Position numbers and translations under genes: made by a program
Assembly (NCBI RefSeq): GCF_003963535.1
Contig: NZ_CP034539.1
Location: 2,232,001 to 2,296,000, forward strand
Source: Streptomyces cyaneochromogenes
GTDB taxonomy: Bacteria > Actinomycetota > Actinomycetes > Streptomycetales > Streptomycetaceae
Direction of reading: 5' to 3'
Length of the DNA: 64,000 bases
In this document: one piece after another, positions 37,199 to 48,308 of the stretch
Layout: each line of letters starts with the position of its first letter
Position numbering within the stretch: the first letter of the stretch is position 1
The notes under the pieces: generated by a model
The model's input: the letters and a program-made list of their open reading frames with translations, nothing else
Told to the model about the DNA's origin: nothing
Databases searched by the model: none

Positions 37199-37202
<4 letters not shown>
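34488..37202 (+). CDS. Fused LivH-LivM-LivG ABC transporter (two permeases plus ATPase)
   Basis: The 904-residue chain contains three normally separate proteins. Residues 1-290 are LivH-like (GLIVTYRATGVLNFAHGAIAM). Residues 300-600 are LivM-like (TGRGGQISLGQAAYAGLGAL, AAMRDHEPGASAAGVQV). After a disordered linker, residues 675-904 are LivG-like, with Walker A GPNGAGKST, Q-loop RTFQQLAVF, Walker B VLLLDEPAAGLD and H-loop VEHDLDL. The ABC signature, usually LSYGQ-like, reads LPTGT here. The system would import a branched amino acid, amide or urea-like solute; the substrate cannot be told. Its stop overlaps livF as ATGA. Confidence 0.92.
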
Positions 37203-38378
<1,176 letters not shown>

Positions 38379-38484
38379 CTAGGCAGCTTGTTGCGCTCAG
38401 CCGTCGCGGCGCGTCCGAGGTGCCCCGGGGCCCCACCCGGTCGGCGGACCGGGTGGCACCCCGTGCCTCTACAGGGAGCGGCAC

Positions 38485-39711
<1,227 letters not shown>

Positions 39712-40494
39712 GTGCCGCGCATGCTCGACGTCAGCGACGAGGTACGTGCCGAGATCGGCGACGACGAAGCCGACCGGCTGCTCGCCGGAGACAACGCCCC
39801 CGGCAGTTACGACTGCACGTCCTGCCGCACCCCGGGCGACTCCGAACAGGAGCGCACCAGCACCGTCCTGTTCATCGGGGACGAGACCGCCGTCCTCGCC
39901 TTCGCCCACGCCACCTGCCTGCCCTCGCAGGTCGTCCAGGTCACCGAGGCGCAGCTGCAGGGCGCCGTGAAGTCCATCACCGGCGACCGGGTCGACCTGG
40001 AGCCGGACACGATCGTGCCGGAGCAGGCCGTGCTCGGGGTGACCAGCGGACTGGTGCTGATCGCCGGGGAGTTGCACCCCGCGCTGGTCGTCGAGCCGAC
40101 CGGGCCCATCGTGCGTCCCGGGGCGGTCGGCGCCGGTGACGACTTCCTGCCGCTGCTCATCGAGCAGGGGTTCATGCCGGCGTCGGAGCTGGCGGATGTG
40201 CCGCCGGTACTGCACGGCTGGTCCGTGCTGCTGGCCATGGGGCAGCTGCACGCGGTTCTGCAGCCGGGCACGAATGGGGGGCAGCCGGTCGCGTGGTGGC
40301 AGGCGCACCAGCCGCTGCTGGTGACGGACGGCTGGAGGGCCGCCGCGAACAAGCATCAGCAGGTACTGATGTTCGCCGCACCCGTGGGGTCCATCGGCCG
40401 ACAGCCCAGGGAGGACCTGCTGCGGGAGGCCCTGGACAAGGCCGCCGCCAACGGAAAGCTGGTCGCGGCCGCGCTGCCGCTCGCCGGAACCTGA
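39712..40494 (+). CDS. Conserved actinobacterial hypothetical protein
   Basis: GTG 39712 follows GAGGAG by 6 nt; ATG 39721 is an alternative. The 260-residue product is soluble and alpha/beta. N-terminal features are DNAPGSYDCTSCRTPGDSEQ, with a CxxC pair, and FAHATCLPSQVV, giving a possible metal or redox site (three Cys and one His). The remainder (LVLIAGELHPALVVEPTGP, FLPLLIEQGFMPASELADVP, WWQAHQPLLVTDGW) is well formed but unrecognised. The transcript may include the next gene. Function unknown. Confidence 0.75.
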   Translation: MPRMLDVSDEVRAEIGDDEADRLLAGDNAPGSYDCTSCRTPGDSEQERTSTVLFIGDETAVLAFAHATCLPSQVVQVTEAQLQGAVKSITGDRVDLEPDTIVPEQAVLGVTSGLVLIAGELHPALVVEPTGPIVRPGAVGAGDDFLPLLIEQGFMPASELADVPPVLHGWSVLLAMGQLHAVLQPGTNGGQPVAWWQAHQPLLVTDGWRAAANKHQQVLMFAAPVGSIGRQPREDLLREALDKAAANGKLVAAALPLAGT

Positions 40495-40595
40495 GCGCGG
40501 TTACCGCCCCCCTGAGGCGTGGCCCGCGCCCCTGATGAGCAGGCGGTCCGTCACCACGGCCGCATCTCTTCGAGCGCGGTGTCGTTTGGACATAC

Positions 40596-40946
40596 GTGCA
40601 TGCATACGACGTTCCCCGCCTTCAGGGCGGCCCATCGGCCACGCCCATCTACGACGCGCTCTACGCCGAGTACGTCAAGTCCTTCCGCTCGCTGCCGGGT
40701 GACCGCAGTGGCGAGGAGGACCTGGGGTTCACCGCGTTCGGGAACATTCCGCGGAGCACGGGCCCGTACGGAGGCCATCGCCCGGGGTCGTTCAGCAGCT
40801 CGTACAGCGCCTACAGCGCGGGGGCCCACAGCGCCCGCCACGGCGCCGGTCAGCAGCCGCAGTGGCAGCGCGTCGGGCACATCGGCCCGCAGGGCTCGGG
40901 TATGCACCACGTCCCGGCCGCACTGCCCCCGGCGCGCAGAGGCTGA
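40596..40946 (+). CDS. Small Gly/Ser/Tyr/His-rich hypothetical protein
   Basis: The 116-residue product starts at GTG 40596. The first half (YDVPRLQGGPSATPIYDALYAEYVKSFRSLPGD) has the TPIYDALxxE pattern of short actinomycete proteins. The second half is low complexity (SFSSSYSAYSAGAHSARHG) and looks disordered. The start is uncertain because no ribosome site is obvious. It ends 2 bp before a strong terminator. Confidence 0.6.
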   Translation: MHAYDVPRLQGGPSATPIYDALYAEYVKSFRSLPGDRSGEEDLGFTAFGNIPRSTGPYGGHRPGSFSSSYSAYSAGAHSARHGAGQQPQWQRVGHIGPQGSGMHHVPAALPPARRG

Positions 40947-40947
40947 A

Positions 40948-40988
40948 CACACGGAAGGGCGGCCCGATGAGGGCCGCCCTTCCGTGTG
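40948..40988. terminator. Bidirectional terminator before der
   Basis: CACACGGAAGGGCGGCCC (40948-40965) and GGGCCGCCCTTCCGTGTG (40971-40988) form a perfect 18-bp stem with a 5-nt loop between the small gene and the convergent der. Confidence 0.92.
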
Positions 40989-40994
40989 CGTGCG

Positions 40995-42476
40995 CTACTT
41001 CTTCTTGCTCCCGCGCTTCTCACGCACCCGCACCGAGATATGGATCGGCGTCCCGTCGAAGCCGAACTCCTCGCGCAGCCGGCGTTCGATGAAGCGGCGG
41101 TAGCCCGCCTCGATGAACCCGGAGGCGAAGAGCACGAACCGCGGGGGCTTGGTGCCGGCCTGGGTGCCGAAGAGGATGCGGGGCTGCTTGCCGCCGCGGA
41201 TCGGGTGGGGGTGGGCGGCGACCAGCTCGCCGAGGAAGGCGTTGAGCCGACCGGTCGGGACCCGGGTCTCCCAGCCCGCGAGGGCCGTCTCGATCGCCGG
41301 GACGAGCTTCTCCATGTGTCGCCCGGTGCGCGCCGAGACGTTCACCCGGGGCGCCCACGCGACCTGGCCGAACTCGGTCTCGATCTCCCGTTCCAGGTAG
41401 TAGCGGCGCTCCTCGTCGAGGGTGTCCCACTTGTTGTAGGCGATCACCATCGCGCGGCCCGCCTCGACGGCCATCGTCACGATCCGCTGGTCCTGGACCG
41501 AGATGGACTCGGAGGCGTCGATCAGGATGACCGCCACCTCGGCCTTCTCGACGGCGGCCGCGGTGCGCAGCGAGGCGTAGTAGTCGGCGCCCTGCTGGAG
41601 GTGGACGCGCTTGCGGATGCCGGCGGTGTCGACGAACTTCCAGGTGACGCCGCCGAGTTCGATGAGCTCGTCGACCGGGTCACGGGTGGTGCCGGCCAGC
41701 TCGTTGACGACGACGCGCTCCTCGTTCGCCACCTTGTTCAGCAGGGAGGACTTGCCGACGTTCGGGCGGCCGATGAGCGCGATACGACGCGGCCCGCCGA
41801 CCCCGGCGCCGCCGAAGGTCTGCTCGGGCGCCTCCGGCAGGGCCTCCAGGACGGCGTCCAGCATGTCGCCGGTGCCACGGCCGTGCAGCGCCGAGACGGG
41901 GTGCGGCTCGCCGAGGCCCAGGGACCACAGGTACGTGGCGTCCGCCTCACCACTGGGACCGTCCACCTTGTTGGCGCACAGCACCACGGGCTTGCCGGCC
42001 TTGCGCAGCAGTCGTACGACGGCCTCGTCGGTGTCGGTGGCACCGACCTTGGCGTCGACGACGAACACGACGGCGTCGGCGGCCTCGATGGCGTACTCGG
42101 CCTGCGCGGCCACCGAGGCGTCGATGCCGAGGACGTCCTGCTCCCAGCCGCCGGTGTCGACGACCTTGAAGCGCCGGCCCGCCCACTCGGCCTCGTAGGT
42201 CACGCGGTCGCGGGTGACGCCGGGCTTGTCCTCGACGACCGCCTCGCGGCGGCCGATGATCCGGTTGACGAGAGTCGACTTGCCGACATTCGGCCGGCCG
42301 ACGACGGCGAGGACGGGCAACGGCCCGTGCCCGGCCTCCTCGATGGCACCCTCGACGTCCTCGAGGTCGAAGCCCTCTTCCGCGGCGAGCTCCATGAACT
42401 CCGCGTACTCGGCATCGCCAAGCTCTCCGTGGTCGTGCCCGTCGGGCGAGCCCTCGGAGTGGATGTGGTCGTTCAT
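40995..42476 (-). CDS. der: Ribosome-biogenesis GTPase Der (EngA)
   Basis: The 493-residue protein carries two GTPase domains in tandem, the Der hallmark. The first has [14 protein letters not shown] and NKVD (CANKVDGP). The second has [14 protein letters not shown] and NKWD (AYNKWDTL). A KH-like domain with [23 protein letters not shown] ends the protein, followed by a Lys-rich tip. A 45-residue acidic N-terminal extension ([18 protein letters not shown]) is usual in actinomycetes. Der acts in 50S subunit assembly. It lies downstream of plsC and cmk on the same strand. Confidence 0.97.
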   Translation of the reverse strand: MNDHIHSEGSPDGHDHGELGDAEYAEFMELAAEEGFDLEDVEGAIEEAGHGPLPVLAVVGRPNVGKSTLVNRIIGRREAVVEDKPGVTRDRVTYEAEWAGRRFKVVDTGGWEQDVLGIDASVAAQAEYAIEAADAVVFVVDAKVGATDTDEAVVRLLRKAGKPVVLCANKVDGPSGEADATYLWSLGLGEPHPVSALHGRGTGDMLDAVLEALPEAPEQTFGGAGVGGPRRIALIGRPNVGKSSLLNKVANEERVVVNELAGTTRDPVDELIELGGVTWKFVDTAGIRKRVHLQQGADYYASLRTAAAVEKAEVAVILIDASESISVQDQRIVTMAVEAGRAMVIAYNKWDTLDEERRYYLEREIETEFGQVAWAPRVNVSARTGRHMEKLVPAIETALAGWETRVPTGRLNAFLGELVAAHPHPIRGGKQPRILFGTQAGTKPPRFVLFASGFIEAGYRRFIERRLREEFGFDGTPIHISVRVREKRGSKKK

Positions 42477-42556
42477 GAAGTCCGTACCTCGTCGTTCATC
42501 GTGGTGATCGGTGGACCTTCCGGGGTTCTCCCGGCTGATCCACTACTCAGTGTCGC

Positions 42557-43201
42557 CTAGCGGCCGGTCAGCTGCCTGGCGTTTTCCAGGTGCGCGCTGA
42601 GCTGCTTCTGGATGCGCTCGGTCGCCTCGTCCAGCGCCCTGCGGGTGCGCCGCCCGCTGCCGTCGCCCGCCTCGAAGGGATCGCCGTAGACGACGTCGAC
42701 CCGGTGGCGCAGCGGAGGCAGCCCCTTTATCAACCGTCCCCGCTTCTCGGAACTTCCCAGCACCGCGACCGGGACGATCGGCGCACCGCTGCGCACCGCG
42801 AAGTAGGCGAGCCCGGCGCGCAGCGAGGCGAAGTCGCCCTCGCCACGGGTGCCCTCGGGAAATATGCCGAGGACGCCGCCGTTCGACAGGACGTCGAGGG
42901 CCTGCGTGATCGCCGTCCGGTCGGCGGAGTGACGGTCCACCTTCAGCTGGCCGATGCCGGTCAGGAAGGGGTCGAGCGGGCCGACGAACGCTTCCTTCTT
43001 GATCAGGAAGTGCACGGGGCGCGGCGACACGCCCATCACCATCGGCCCGTCGATGTTGTGGCTGTGGTTGACCGCGAGGATCACCGGCCCGGTCGCGGGC
43101 ACCTTCCAGGCGCCCAGGACGCGCGGCCGCCACAGCCCGAACATCAGGCCGACGCCGATGCGTCGCCCGACGTCGGCACCCCGCTCGGAGGGAGCTGTCA
43201 C
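42557..43201 (-). CDS. plsC: 1-acyl-sn-glycerol-3-phosphate acyltransferase (PlsC)
   Basis: The start is GTG 43201, overlapping the cmk stop as GTGA, which gives 214 residues. Motif I is NHSHNIDGP (NHxxxxD), motif II region KKEAFVG, and motif III FPEGTRGEGDF with the acceptor-binding Glu-Gly-Thr-Arg. It transfers an acyl group to lysophosphatidic acid in phospholipid synthesis. The membrane association would be through N-terminal hydrophobic residues. Coupling to cmk and der is a conserved actinomycete arrangement. Confidence 0.93.
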   Translation of the reverse strand: MTAPSERGADVGRRIGVGLMFGLWRPRVLGAWKVPATGPVILAVNHSHNIDGPMVMGVSPRPVHFLIKKEAFVGPLDPFLTGIGQLKVDRHSADRTAITQALDVLSNGGVLGIFPEGTRGEGDFASLRAGLAYFAVRSGAPIVPVAVLGSSEKRGRLIKGLPPLRHRVDVVYGDPFEAGDGSGRRTRRALDEATERIQKQLSAHLENARQLTGR

Positions 43202-43884
43202 TTCGCGGTCCGCTTCTCCTCGACGAGCGTGACGACGCACTCGATGACCTGCGTCAGCGTGAGCTCGGTGGTGTCCACCTCGACCGCGTCGTCCGCCTTG
43301 GCGAGCGGCGAGGTCTTGCGGCTGGAGTCGGCCGCGTCCCGCTTGATCAGTGCCTCGCGGGTCGCGTTGACGTCGGCGCCCTTCAGCTCACCGCTGCGGC
43401 GGGCGGCGCGGGCCTCCGGGGAGGCGGTGAGGAAGATCTTCAGATCGGCGTCGGGCAGCACGGTCGTACCGATGTCGCGCCCCTCGACGACGATGCCCCG
43501 CTCGGCGGAGGTGGCCAGCGAGCGCTGCAGCTCGGTGATCCGGGCACGCACCTCGGGCACCGCGCTGACGGCGCTGACCTTGGAGGTGACCTCCTGGGTG
43601 CGGATCGGGCCGGACACGTCGGTGCCGTCGACGGTGATCGTCGGACCCGCCGGGTCGGTGCCGGAGATGATCTCGGGCTTGCCGGCCACCGCGGCGATCG
43701 CGGTCGGGTCCTCGATGTCGATGCCGCTGGTCACCATCCACCAGGTGATCGCCCGGTACTGGGCGCCGGTGTCGAGGTAGCTCAGCCCGAGCTGCGCGGC
43801 GACGGCCTTCGACGTGCTCGACTTGCCCGTGCCGGAGGGGCCGTCGATGGCGACAATCACGGGCTTGGCGGCACCGTTTTCCAC
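43198..43884 (-). CDS. cmk: Cytidylate kinase
   Basis: The 228-residue enzyme has P-loop GPSGTGKSST, the CMP-binding insert region LSYLDTGAQYRAITWW, VVEGRDIGTTVLPDADLKIFLTAS and RDAADSSRKTSPL, all matching bacterial CMP kinases. It makes CDP/dCDP from CMP/dCMP and so works in the same pathway as the pyrG product in this window. It is the first gene of a probable cmk-plsC-der unit. Confidence 0.96.
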   Translation of the reverse strand: MENGAAKPVIVAIDGPSGTGKSSTSKAVAAQLGLSYLDTGAQYRAITWWMVTSGIDIEDPTAIAAVAGKPEIISGTDPAGPTITVDGTDVSGPIRTQEVTSKVSAVSAVPEVRARITELQRSLATSAERGIVVEGRDIGTTVLPDADLKIFLTASPEARAARRSGELKGADVNATREALIKRDAADSSRKTSPLAKADDAVEVDTTELTLTQVIECVVTLVEEKRTAK

Positions 43885-44010
43885 GGGAGGACACCTTCCT
43901 GGTGCGGTGAGGCGGGGTGTGGGGACGCGAGGGCGCCCCGCACAAGGTTACTGGGTTCACGTCACTCGTCCGGCCGCGCGTGCCCCGCCCGGCGAACGCG
44001 GGCCCAGGCA

Positions 44011-44042
44011 GTTCAGCCCGTCCGGCGTTCGAGGACGAGGCC
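44011..44042. repeat. Streptomyces dispersed short repeat
   Basis: On the plus strand CAGCCCGTCCGGCGTTCGAG followed by GACGAGG is, from memory, one of the most abundant short intergenic repeats of Streptomyces chromosomes. It lies directly after the tyrA stop. Copy number was not checked. Confidence 0.6.
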
Positions 44043-44045
44043 CTC

Positions 44046-45131
44046 CTACTGCCGAATCGCCCAGCCCCGCTCCCGCAACGCCGCCGACAACACCGTCGCA
44101 GCCTTCGGCTCCACCATCAGCTGCACCAGACCGGCCTGCTGCCCCGTCGCATGCTCGATCCGCACGTCCTCGACGTTGACCCCGGCCCGCCCGGCATCCG
44201 CGAAGATCCGCGCCAACTGCCCCGGCTGGTCGTCGATCAGCACGGCGACAACCTCGTAGACCCGCGGAGCGGCCCCGTGCTTGCCGGGCACCCGAACCTG
44301 CCCGGCGTTCCCACGCCGCAGCACGTCCTCGATACCGGAGGTCCCCTCCAGCCGCTTCGCCTCGTCGGCGGACTGCAGCGCCCGCAGTGCCCGCACCGTC
44401 TCCTCAAGATCCCCGGCGACGTCGGTGAGCAGGTCGGCCACCGGCCCCGGGTTCGCGGAGAGGATGTCGATCCACATCCGGGGATCGGACGCGGCGATCC
44501 GGGTCACGTCCCGAATGCCCTGACCGCACAGCCGTACGGCCGCCTCCTCGGCGTTCTCCAGCCGCGCGGCGACCATGCTGGACACCAGGTGCGGCATGTG
44601 GGACACCAGCGCGACCGCGCGGTCGTGGGCGTCGGCGTCCATCACCACCGGCACGGCACGGCAGTGCGAGACCAGTTCCAGGGCGAGGTTCAGCACCTCG
44701 GTGTCGGTGTCCCGGGTCGGCGTGAGCACCCAGGGCCGGCCCTCGAAGAGGTCACCGGTCGCGGCCAGCGGCCCGGACTTCTCGCGCCCCGACATGGGGT
44801 GCGTGCCGATGTAGGACGACAGGTCGAGCCCGAGCGCCTCCAGCGCCCGGCGCGGCCCTCCCTTGACACTGGCCACGTCGAGGTAGCCGCGTGCCACGCC
44901 CCGGCGCATGGCGTCGGCGAGCACCTCGGCCACGTGCGCGGGCGGGGAGGCGACGATCGCGAGGTCGACGGGGCCCTCGGGCGCCTCGTCGGTGCCGGCG
45001 CCGAGCGCGGCCGCCGTGCGGGCCTGCTCGGGGTCGTGGTCGGCGAGGTGGACGACGACACCGCGACCGGCCAGCGCGAGCGCTGCGGACGTACCGATGA
45101 GGCCGGTGCCGATGACGAGTGCGGTTCTCAC
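44046..45131 (-). CDS. tyrA: Prephenate dehydrogenase with C-terminal ACT domain
   Basis: The start is GTG 45131, overlapping the aroH stop as GTGA, giving 361 residues. The Rossmann motif LVIGTGLIGTSAALALAGRG opens the protein. The active-site region SSYIGTHPMSGREKSGP contains the catalytic His, and a helical dimer domain follows. Residues from about 285 form an ACT regulatory domain (YEVVAVLIDDQPGQLARIFADAGRAGVNVEDVRIE), which suggests feedback control by tyrosine. It makes 4-hydroxyphenylpyruvate from prephenate, the product of the coupled chorismate mutase. Confidence 0.95.
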   Translation of the reverse strand: MRTALVIGTGLIGTSAALALAGRGVVVHLADHDPEQARTAAALGAGTDEAPEGPVDLAIVASPPAHVAEVLADAMRRGVARGYLDVASVKGGPRRALEALGLDLSSYIGTHPMSGREKSGPLAATGDLFEGRPWVLTPTRDTDTEVLNLALELVSHCRAVPVVMDADAHDRAVALVSHMPHLVSSMVAARLENAEEAAVRLCGQGIRDVTRIAASDPRMWIDILSANPGPVADLLTDVAGDLEETVRALRALQSADEAKRLEGTSGIEDVLRRGNAGQVRVPGKHGAAPRVYEVVAVLIDDQPGQLARIFADAGRAGVNVEDVRIEHATGQQAGLVQLMVEPKAATVLSAALRERGWAIRQ

Positions 45132-45490
45132 TGGGCGATGTCCTTGCGCAGGGCGGCCGCGGCGCCGAGGTAGACGTGCGCGATGTCGGCGCGGGGCCGG
45201 TCGGACTCGATGTGCGCGAGGACACGGACGACCCGCGGCATGGCGCCCTGGATGTCCAGTTCCTGGGCGCAGATCAGCGGTACGTCGACGATGCCGAGCT
45301 TGCGGGCGGCGGCCGCCGGGAAGTCGCTGTGCAGATCGGGCGTGGCCGTGAACCAGATGCTGATCAGGTCGTCCGCGCTCAGCCCGTTCCGCTCCAGGAT
45401 CGCGGTGAGCAGGGCCCCGACCTGCTCGTCCATGTGGCCGGCCTCGTCCCGCTCCAGTTGGACGGCCCCCCGGACCGCTCGTACCGCCAC
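45128..45490 (-). CDS. aroH: Chorismate mutase, AroH class
   Basis: The 120-residue enzyme matches the AroH trimeric type: VRAVRGAVQLERDEAGHMDEQVGALL, SIWFTATPDLHSDFPAAAARKLG, VPLICAQELDIQGAMPRVVRVLAHI. Arg and Glu residues equivalent to the B. subtilis active site (Arg7, Glu78, Arg90) appear at RAVRG, QELD and RVVRV. It converts chorismate to prephenate and is translationally coupled to tyrA. Confidence 0.95.
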   Translation of the reverse strand: MAVRAVRGAVQLERDEAGHMDEQVGALLTAILERNGLSADDLISIWFTATPDLHSDFPAAAARKLGIVDVPLICAQELDIQGAMPRVVRVLAHIESDRPRADIAHVYLGAAAALRKDIAQ

Positions 45491-45729
45491 GGCTGTGCTC
45501 CTTGCTGCTGTACGGATCGGCTCTTCGACCAGCCAGCCTAGTCAGCCCGCGCGCGACGGACGCGGGTCGCCCGCCCGCTGAGACACCGGGGACCCGGGTG
45601 GTCGGCTTTGAGTCAATGTCACCCGTCCCTCCCGATTTCGCTACCGGACCGCGAACGCCTCCGTACGCCTCTGGACGGCGCGTTGCAGGTCCGCTCTCAT
45701 GGCAGGAAGCTCGCCTCGGGGGAGGCCTC

Positions 45730-46449
45730 GTGAAGCGTCCCGGCCCCTTGCTCACCCTTCTCGCGGGACTGTTGGTCGGCGTGTTCCTGCTGTCGCTCAA
45801 CGTGACGACGGGGGTGAGAAACGCGTCGTCGCCCTCGCCCAAATCGTCGCCCTCGTCCGCGGACACCACGAAGGAGTCGCCCGCGGCGACACCGCCACCG
45901 GCGCCCTCTCAGACGACTCCGTCGCCGTCACCGTCGAAGACCCCTGTCCCGAACGCCGGCTACACGGGCCGCACCGACGACGACTCCTCCGCCGTGGCCG
46001 TCACCCTGCGCGACGGCAGGGCGATCGCCTACTTCTGCGACGGCCGCGCCAAGGAGTCCTGGCTCAAGGGCGACGTGAACGACGACGGGACCATGCGGCT
46101 CACCGGCAAGGACGGCTCCGTCCTGAACGGCACCCTCAAGGAGGGCGTGGGGGTCCCCCCGCTCGAGCGAAGCCGAGAGTGGGGGAGGATCCGCGGCACG
46201 GTCGACATCGACGGCGGGCACCACGCCTTCACCGCCGACAGGACGAAGAAGCCCTCGGGCCTGTACCGGGCCACCGCCACCGTGCGTGGTGCCGAGGTCG
46301 ACGGCGGCTGGATCGTGCTGCCGGACGGCCGGCAGGTCGGCGTCCTCACCCGCGACGACCGCCCCTCGCCCGCCCCGCGGATCAACCCGGAGACCGGCGC
46401 GGTGACGGTCGACGGACAGCGACTGACGGCCCGCCCCGCGGCCCCCTGA
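45730..46449 (+). CDS. Exported/anchored hypothetical protein with internal repeat insert
   Basis: GTG 45730 follows GGGGGAGG. The 239-residue product has a signal anchor (RPGPLLTLLAGLLVGVFLLSLNV), a Ser/Thr/Pro linker of about 55 residues, and a beta-rich domain (GRTDDDSSAVAVTLRDGRAIAYFCDGRAKESWLKGDVNDDG, MRLTGKDGSVLNGTL, DGGWIVLPDGRQVGVL). The stretch VGVPPLERSREWGRIRG is coded by a palindromic repeat (46147-46187), so the domain may carry a 13-15-residue insertion. Function unknown. Confidence 0.72.
   Translation: MKRPGPLLTLLAGLLVGVFLLSLNVTTGVRNASSPSPKSSPSSADTTKESPAATPPPAPSQTTPSPSPSKTPVPNAGYTGRTDDDSSAVAVTLRDGRAIAYFCDGRAKESWLKGDVNDDGTMRLTGKDGSVLNGTLKEGVGVPPLERSREWGRIRGTVDIDGGHHAFTADRTKKPSGLYRATATVRGAEVDGGWIVLPDGRQVGVLTRDDRPSPAPRINPETGAVTVDGQRLTARPAAP
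46147..46187. repeat. Palindromic repeat inserted in frame
   Basis: GTGGGGGTCCCCCCGCTCGA is followed by GCGAAGCCGAGAGTGGGGGAG. CCCCCGCTCG pairs with CGAGAGTGGGGG to form a hairpin. From memory this sequence recurs throughout Streptomyces, usually between genes. Here it sits inside a coding region without breaking the frame. Confidence 0.7.
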
Positions 46450-46505
46450 TCCCTTCCCCGACCTCCCCGAACCGTCCTCGATACCCCTCCTCACGGGAGT
46501 CGATC

Positions 46506-47090
46506 ATGACCGTCGACCCGAACGCCGTCACCCAGGACTTCCCGTCCCCGCGGCCCGGCCACCGCCGCCCGAGCCCGGCCCGCTACCTGGTCCCTGCCCT
46601 GGTCGCCGGCGCCGTCGCGGTGGGCCTCGGGGCGTATGGCAAGGTCCACGACCCGTCGGGGACGGCCTTCAACCTCGCCGGGTTCAACAGCACCGGCGCG
46701 GTCAAGTCATGGCTGGCGACGGGGGCGGTCTTCTTCGCGCTGGTCCAGGTGGTCTCCGCGTTCATGGTGTACGGCAAACTCCCCGGGCCTGCCTGGTCGT
46801 CCGCGCTGCATCGCCGGTCGGGCCGAGTGGCGTTCCTGCTGGCCGTGCCCGTGGCGGTGCACTGCCTGTACGCGATGGGCTACCAGGCTTACGAAACGCG
46901 CGTTTTCCTCCACTCTGTCCTGGGTTGCTTCTTCTTCGGTGTTTTCAGTGCAAAGATGCTGTTGCTCCGGTCGGAGCGACTCCCCGGCTGGCTGCTGCCC
47001 CTCGTGGGCGGAGTGGTCTTCGCCGCTCTCACCATCATCTGGCTGACCTCCGCCCTCTGGTTCTTCCGCACTTTCGGAGTGACGACATGA
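46506..47090 (+). CDS. Five-helix membrane protein coupled to Rieske gene (DUF6529-like)
   Basis: The 194-residue protein has about five membrane helices (residues 28-45, 68-90, 106-125, 134-154 and 162-186). Three histidines are placed like haem ligands: His102 in LHRRSGR, His119 in PVAVHCLYAM and His136 in RVFLHSVLG. The pattern recalls small ferric-reductase or cytochrome b-type membrane proteins, but haem binding is only inferred. Its stop overlaps the next start as ATGA, so it is made together with the Rieske protein. Confidence 0.75.
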   Translation: MTVDPNAVTQDFPSPRPGHRRPSPARYLVPALVAGAVAVGLGAYGKVHDPSGTAFNLAGFNSTGAVKSWLATGAVFFALVQVVSAFMVYGKLPGPAWSSALHRRSGRVAFLLAVPVAVHCLYAMGYQAYETRVFLHSVLGCFFFGVFSAKMLLLRSERLPGWLLPLVGGVVFAALTIIWLTSALWFFRTFGVTT

Positions 47091-47521
47091 GCATCCGTCC
47101 GACGCGGCGCACGATCCTCATCGCGACAGGCGGGGCCGGCGCGGCGGCGCTCGTCGCCGGCTGCGGCGATTCCGGCGACAACGGCGATGCGAGCACCTCG
47201 ACACCGACCTCGACCACCTCCCCCGGCCAGGGCGGAGAGGAGCTGGCCACCACGGACGACATCCCGGTCGGCGGCGGCACGATCTTCAAGGACCAGGAGG
47301 TGGTGGTGACCCAGCCGGAACAGGGCGAGTTCAAGGCCTTCTCCGCCATCTGCACCCACCAGCGGTGCACGGTCTCCACCGTCGCGGACGGCACGATCAA
47401 CTGCCCCTGCCACGGCAGCAAGTTCAACATCACGGACGGCTCGGTGGCCAACCCTCCGGCGACGAAACCGCTGCCCGAGAAGCAGATCACCGTGGACGGA
47501 AATTCGATCCGCCTGGTGTGA
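47087..47521 (+). CDS. Rieske [2Fe-2S] protein with twin-arginine lipoprotein signal
   Basis: The 144-residue precursor has a twin-arginine motif (PTRRTILIATGG) and a lipobox-like LVAGC, so it is probably exported folded and lipidated. The Rieske centre is complete: CTHQRC and CPCHGSKF provide two Cys and two His. The first box has Gln-Arg where bc1 proteins have Leu-Gly, more like arsenite-oxidase or free-standing Rieske proteins. It should pass electrons at the outer face of the membrane, plausibly to the coupled membrane protein. Confidence 0.9.
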   Translation: MSIRPTRRTILIATGGAGAAALVAGCGDSGDNGDASTSTPTSTTSPGQGGEELATTDDIPVGGGTIFKDQEVVVTQPEQGEFKAFSAICTHQRCTVSTVADGTINCPCHGSKFNITDGSVANPPATKPLPEKQITVDGNSIRLV

Positions 47522-47543
47522 CCCGCCACGTACGCTCCGGGGC

Positions 47544-48308
47544 ATGCGCCCCGAGCCCCTGACACCGGTCCACGACACACTCGTACGCGACCACACGATC
47601 TACGCCTGCGTGATGGGCTCGCGCGCCTTCGGTCTGGCGACGGACGGCAGTGACACCGACCGCCGGGGTGTGTTCCTCGCCCCGACACCGCTCTTCTGGC
47701 GTTTCGACAAGCCCCCGACGCACGTCGAAGGCCCCCGGGAGGAGCAGTTCAGCTGGGAGCTGGAGCGCTTCTGCGAGCTGGCCCTGCGCGCCAACCCGAA
47801 CATCCTGGAGTGCCTGCACTCCCCGCTCGTGGAGCACGTCGACGACACGGGCCGCGAGCTCCTCGCCCTGCGCGAGGCGTTCCTGTCCCGCCGGGCCCAT
47901 GAGACGTTCACGCGCTACGCGCTTGGCCAGCGCAAGAAGCTGGAGGCCGACGTCCGCGTCCACGGCGCCCCGCGCTGGAAGCACGCGATGCACCTGCTGC
48001 GTCTGCTCGCGAGCGCCCGCGACCTGCTGCGCACCGGCCGGCTGACGATCGACGTGGGCGAGCGGCGCGCGTCGCTGCTGGAGGTCAAGCGCGGCGAGGT
48101 CCCCTGGCCGGAAGTCGAGTCCCGGATGACCCGCCTGGCGAGCGAGGCCGACGAGGCCCTCGCCCGCAGTCCGCTCCCGGCCGAGCCGGACCGCGGCCGG
48201 GTGGAGGACTTCCTGATCCGGACCCGCCGCGCCTCAGCCCTCCAGCCGGGCCCGTACGACGAGGGCGTGCAGGGCGTCGTAGGCACCCGGGGCGTCGGGC
48301 AGCGCTGA
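47544..48308 (+). CDS. Pol-beta-type nucleotidyltransferase (RlaP-like)
   Basis: The 254-residue protein has the nucleotidyltransferase core MGSRAFGLATDGSDTDRRGVFLAP (GS and DxD metal ligands), then FSWELERFCELALRANPNILECLHSP and HHxL-like RHxxHLLRLLASARDLL helices, all typical of the RNA-repair-associated DNA polymerase beta family. The substrate is unknown. The last 25 residues (QPGPYDEGVQGVVGTRGVG) overlap the convergent paralogue and appear to be read-through. Confidence 0.85.
   Translation: MRPEPLTPVHDTLVRDHTIYACVMGSRAFGLATDGSDTDRRGVFLAPTPLFWRFDKPPTHVEGPREEQFSWELERFCELALRANPNILECLHSPLVEHVDDTGRELLALREAFLSRRAHETFTRYALGQRKKLEADVRVHGAPRWKHAMHLLRLLASARDLLRTGRLTIDVGERRASLLEVKRGEVPWPEVESRMTRLASEADEALARSPLPAEPDRGRVEDFLIRTRRASALQPGPYDEGVQGVVGTRGVGQR

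Noticed and set aside
45502..45729. Longer N-terminus for the exported hypothetical protein
   Set aside because: The upstream in-frame extension lacks a ribosome site and would bury the signal anchor. GTG 45730 has GGGGGAGG directly ahead.
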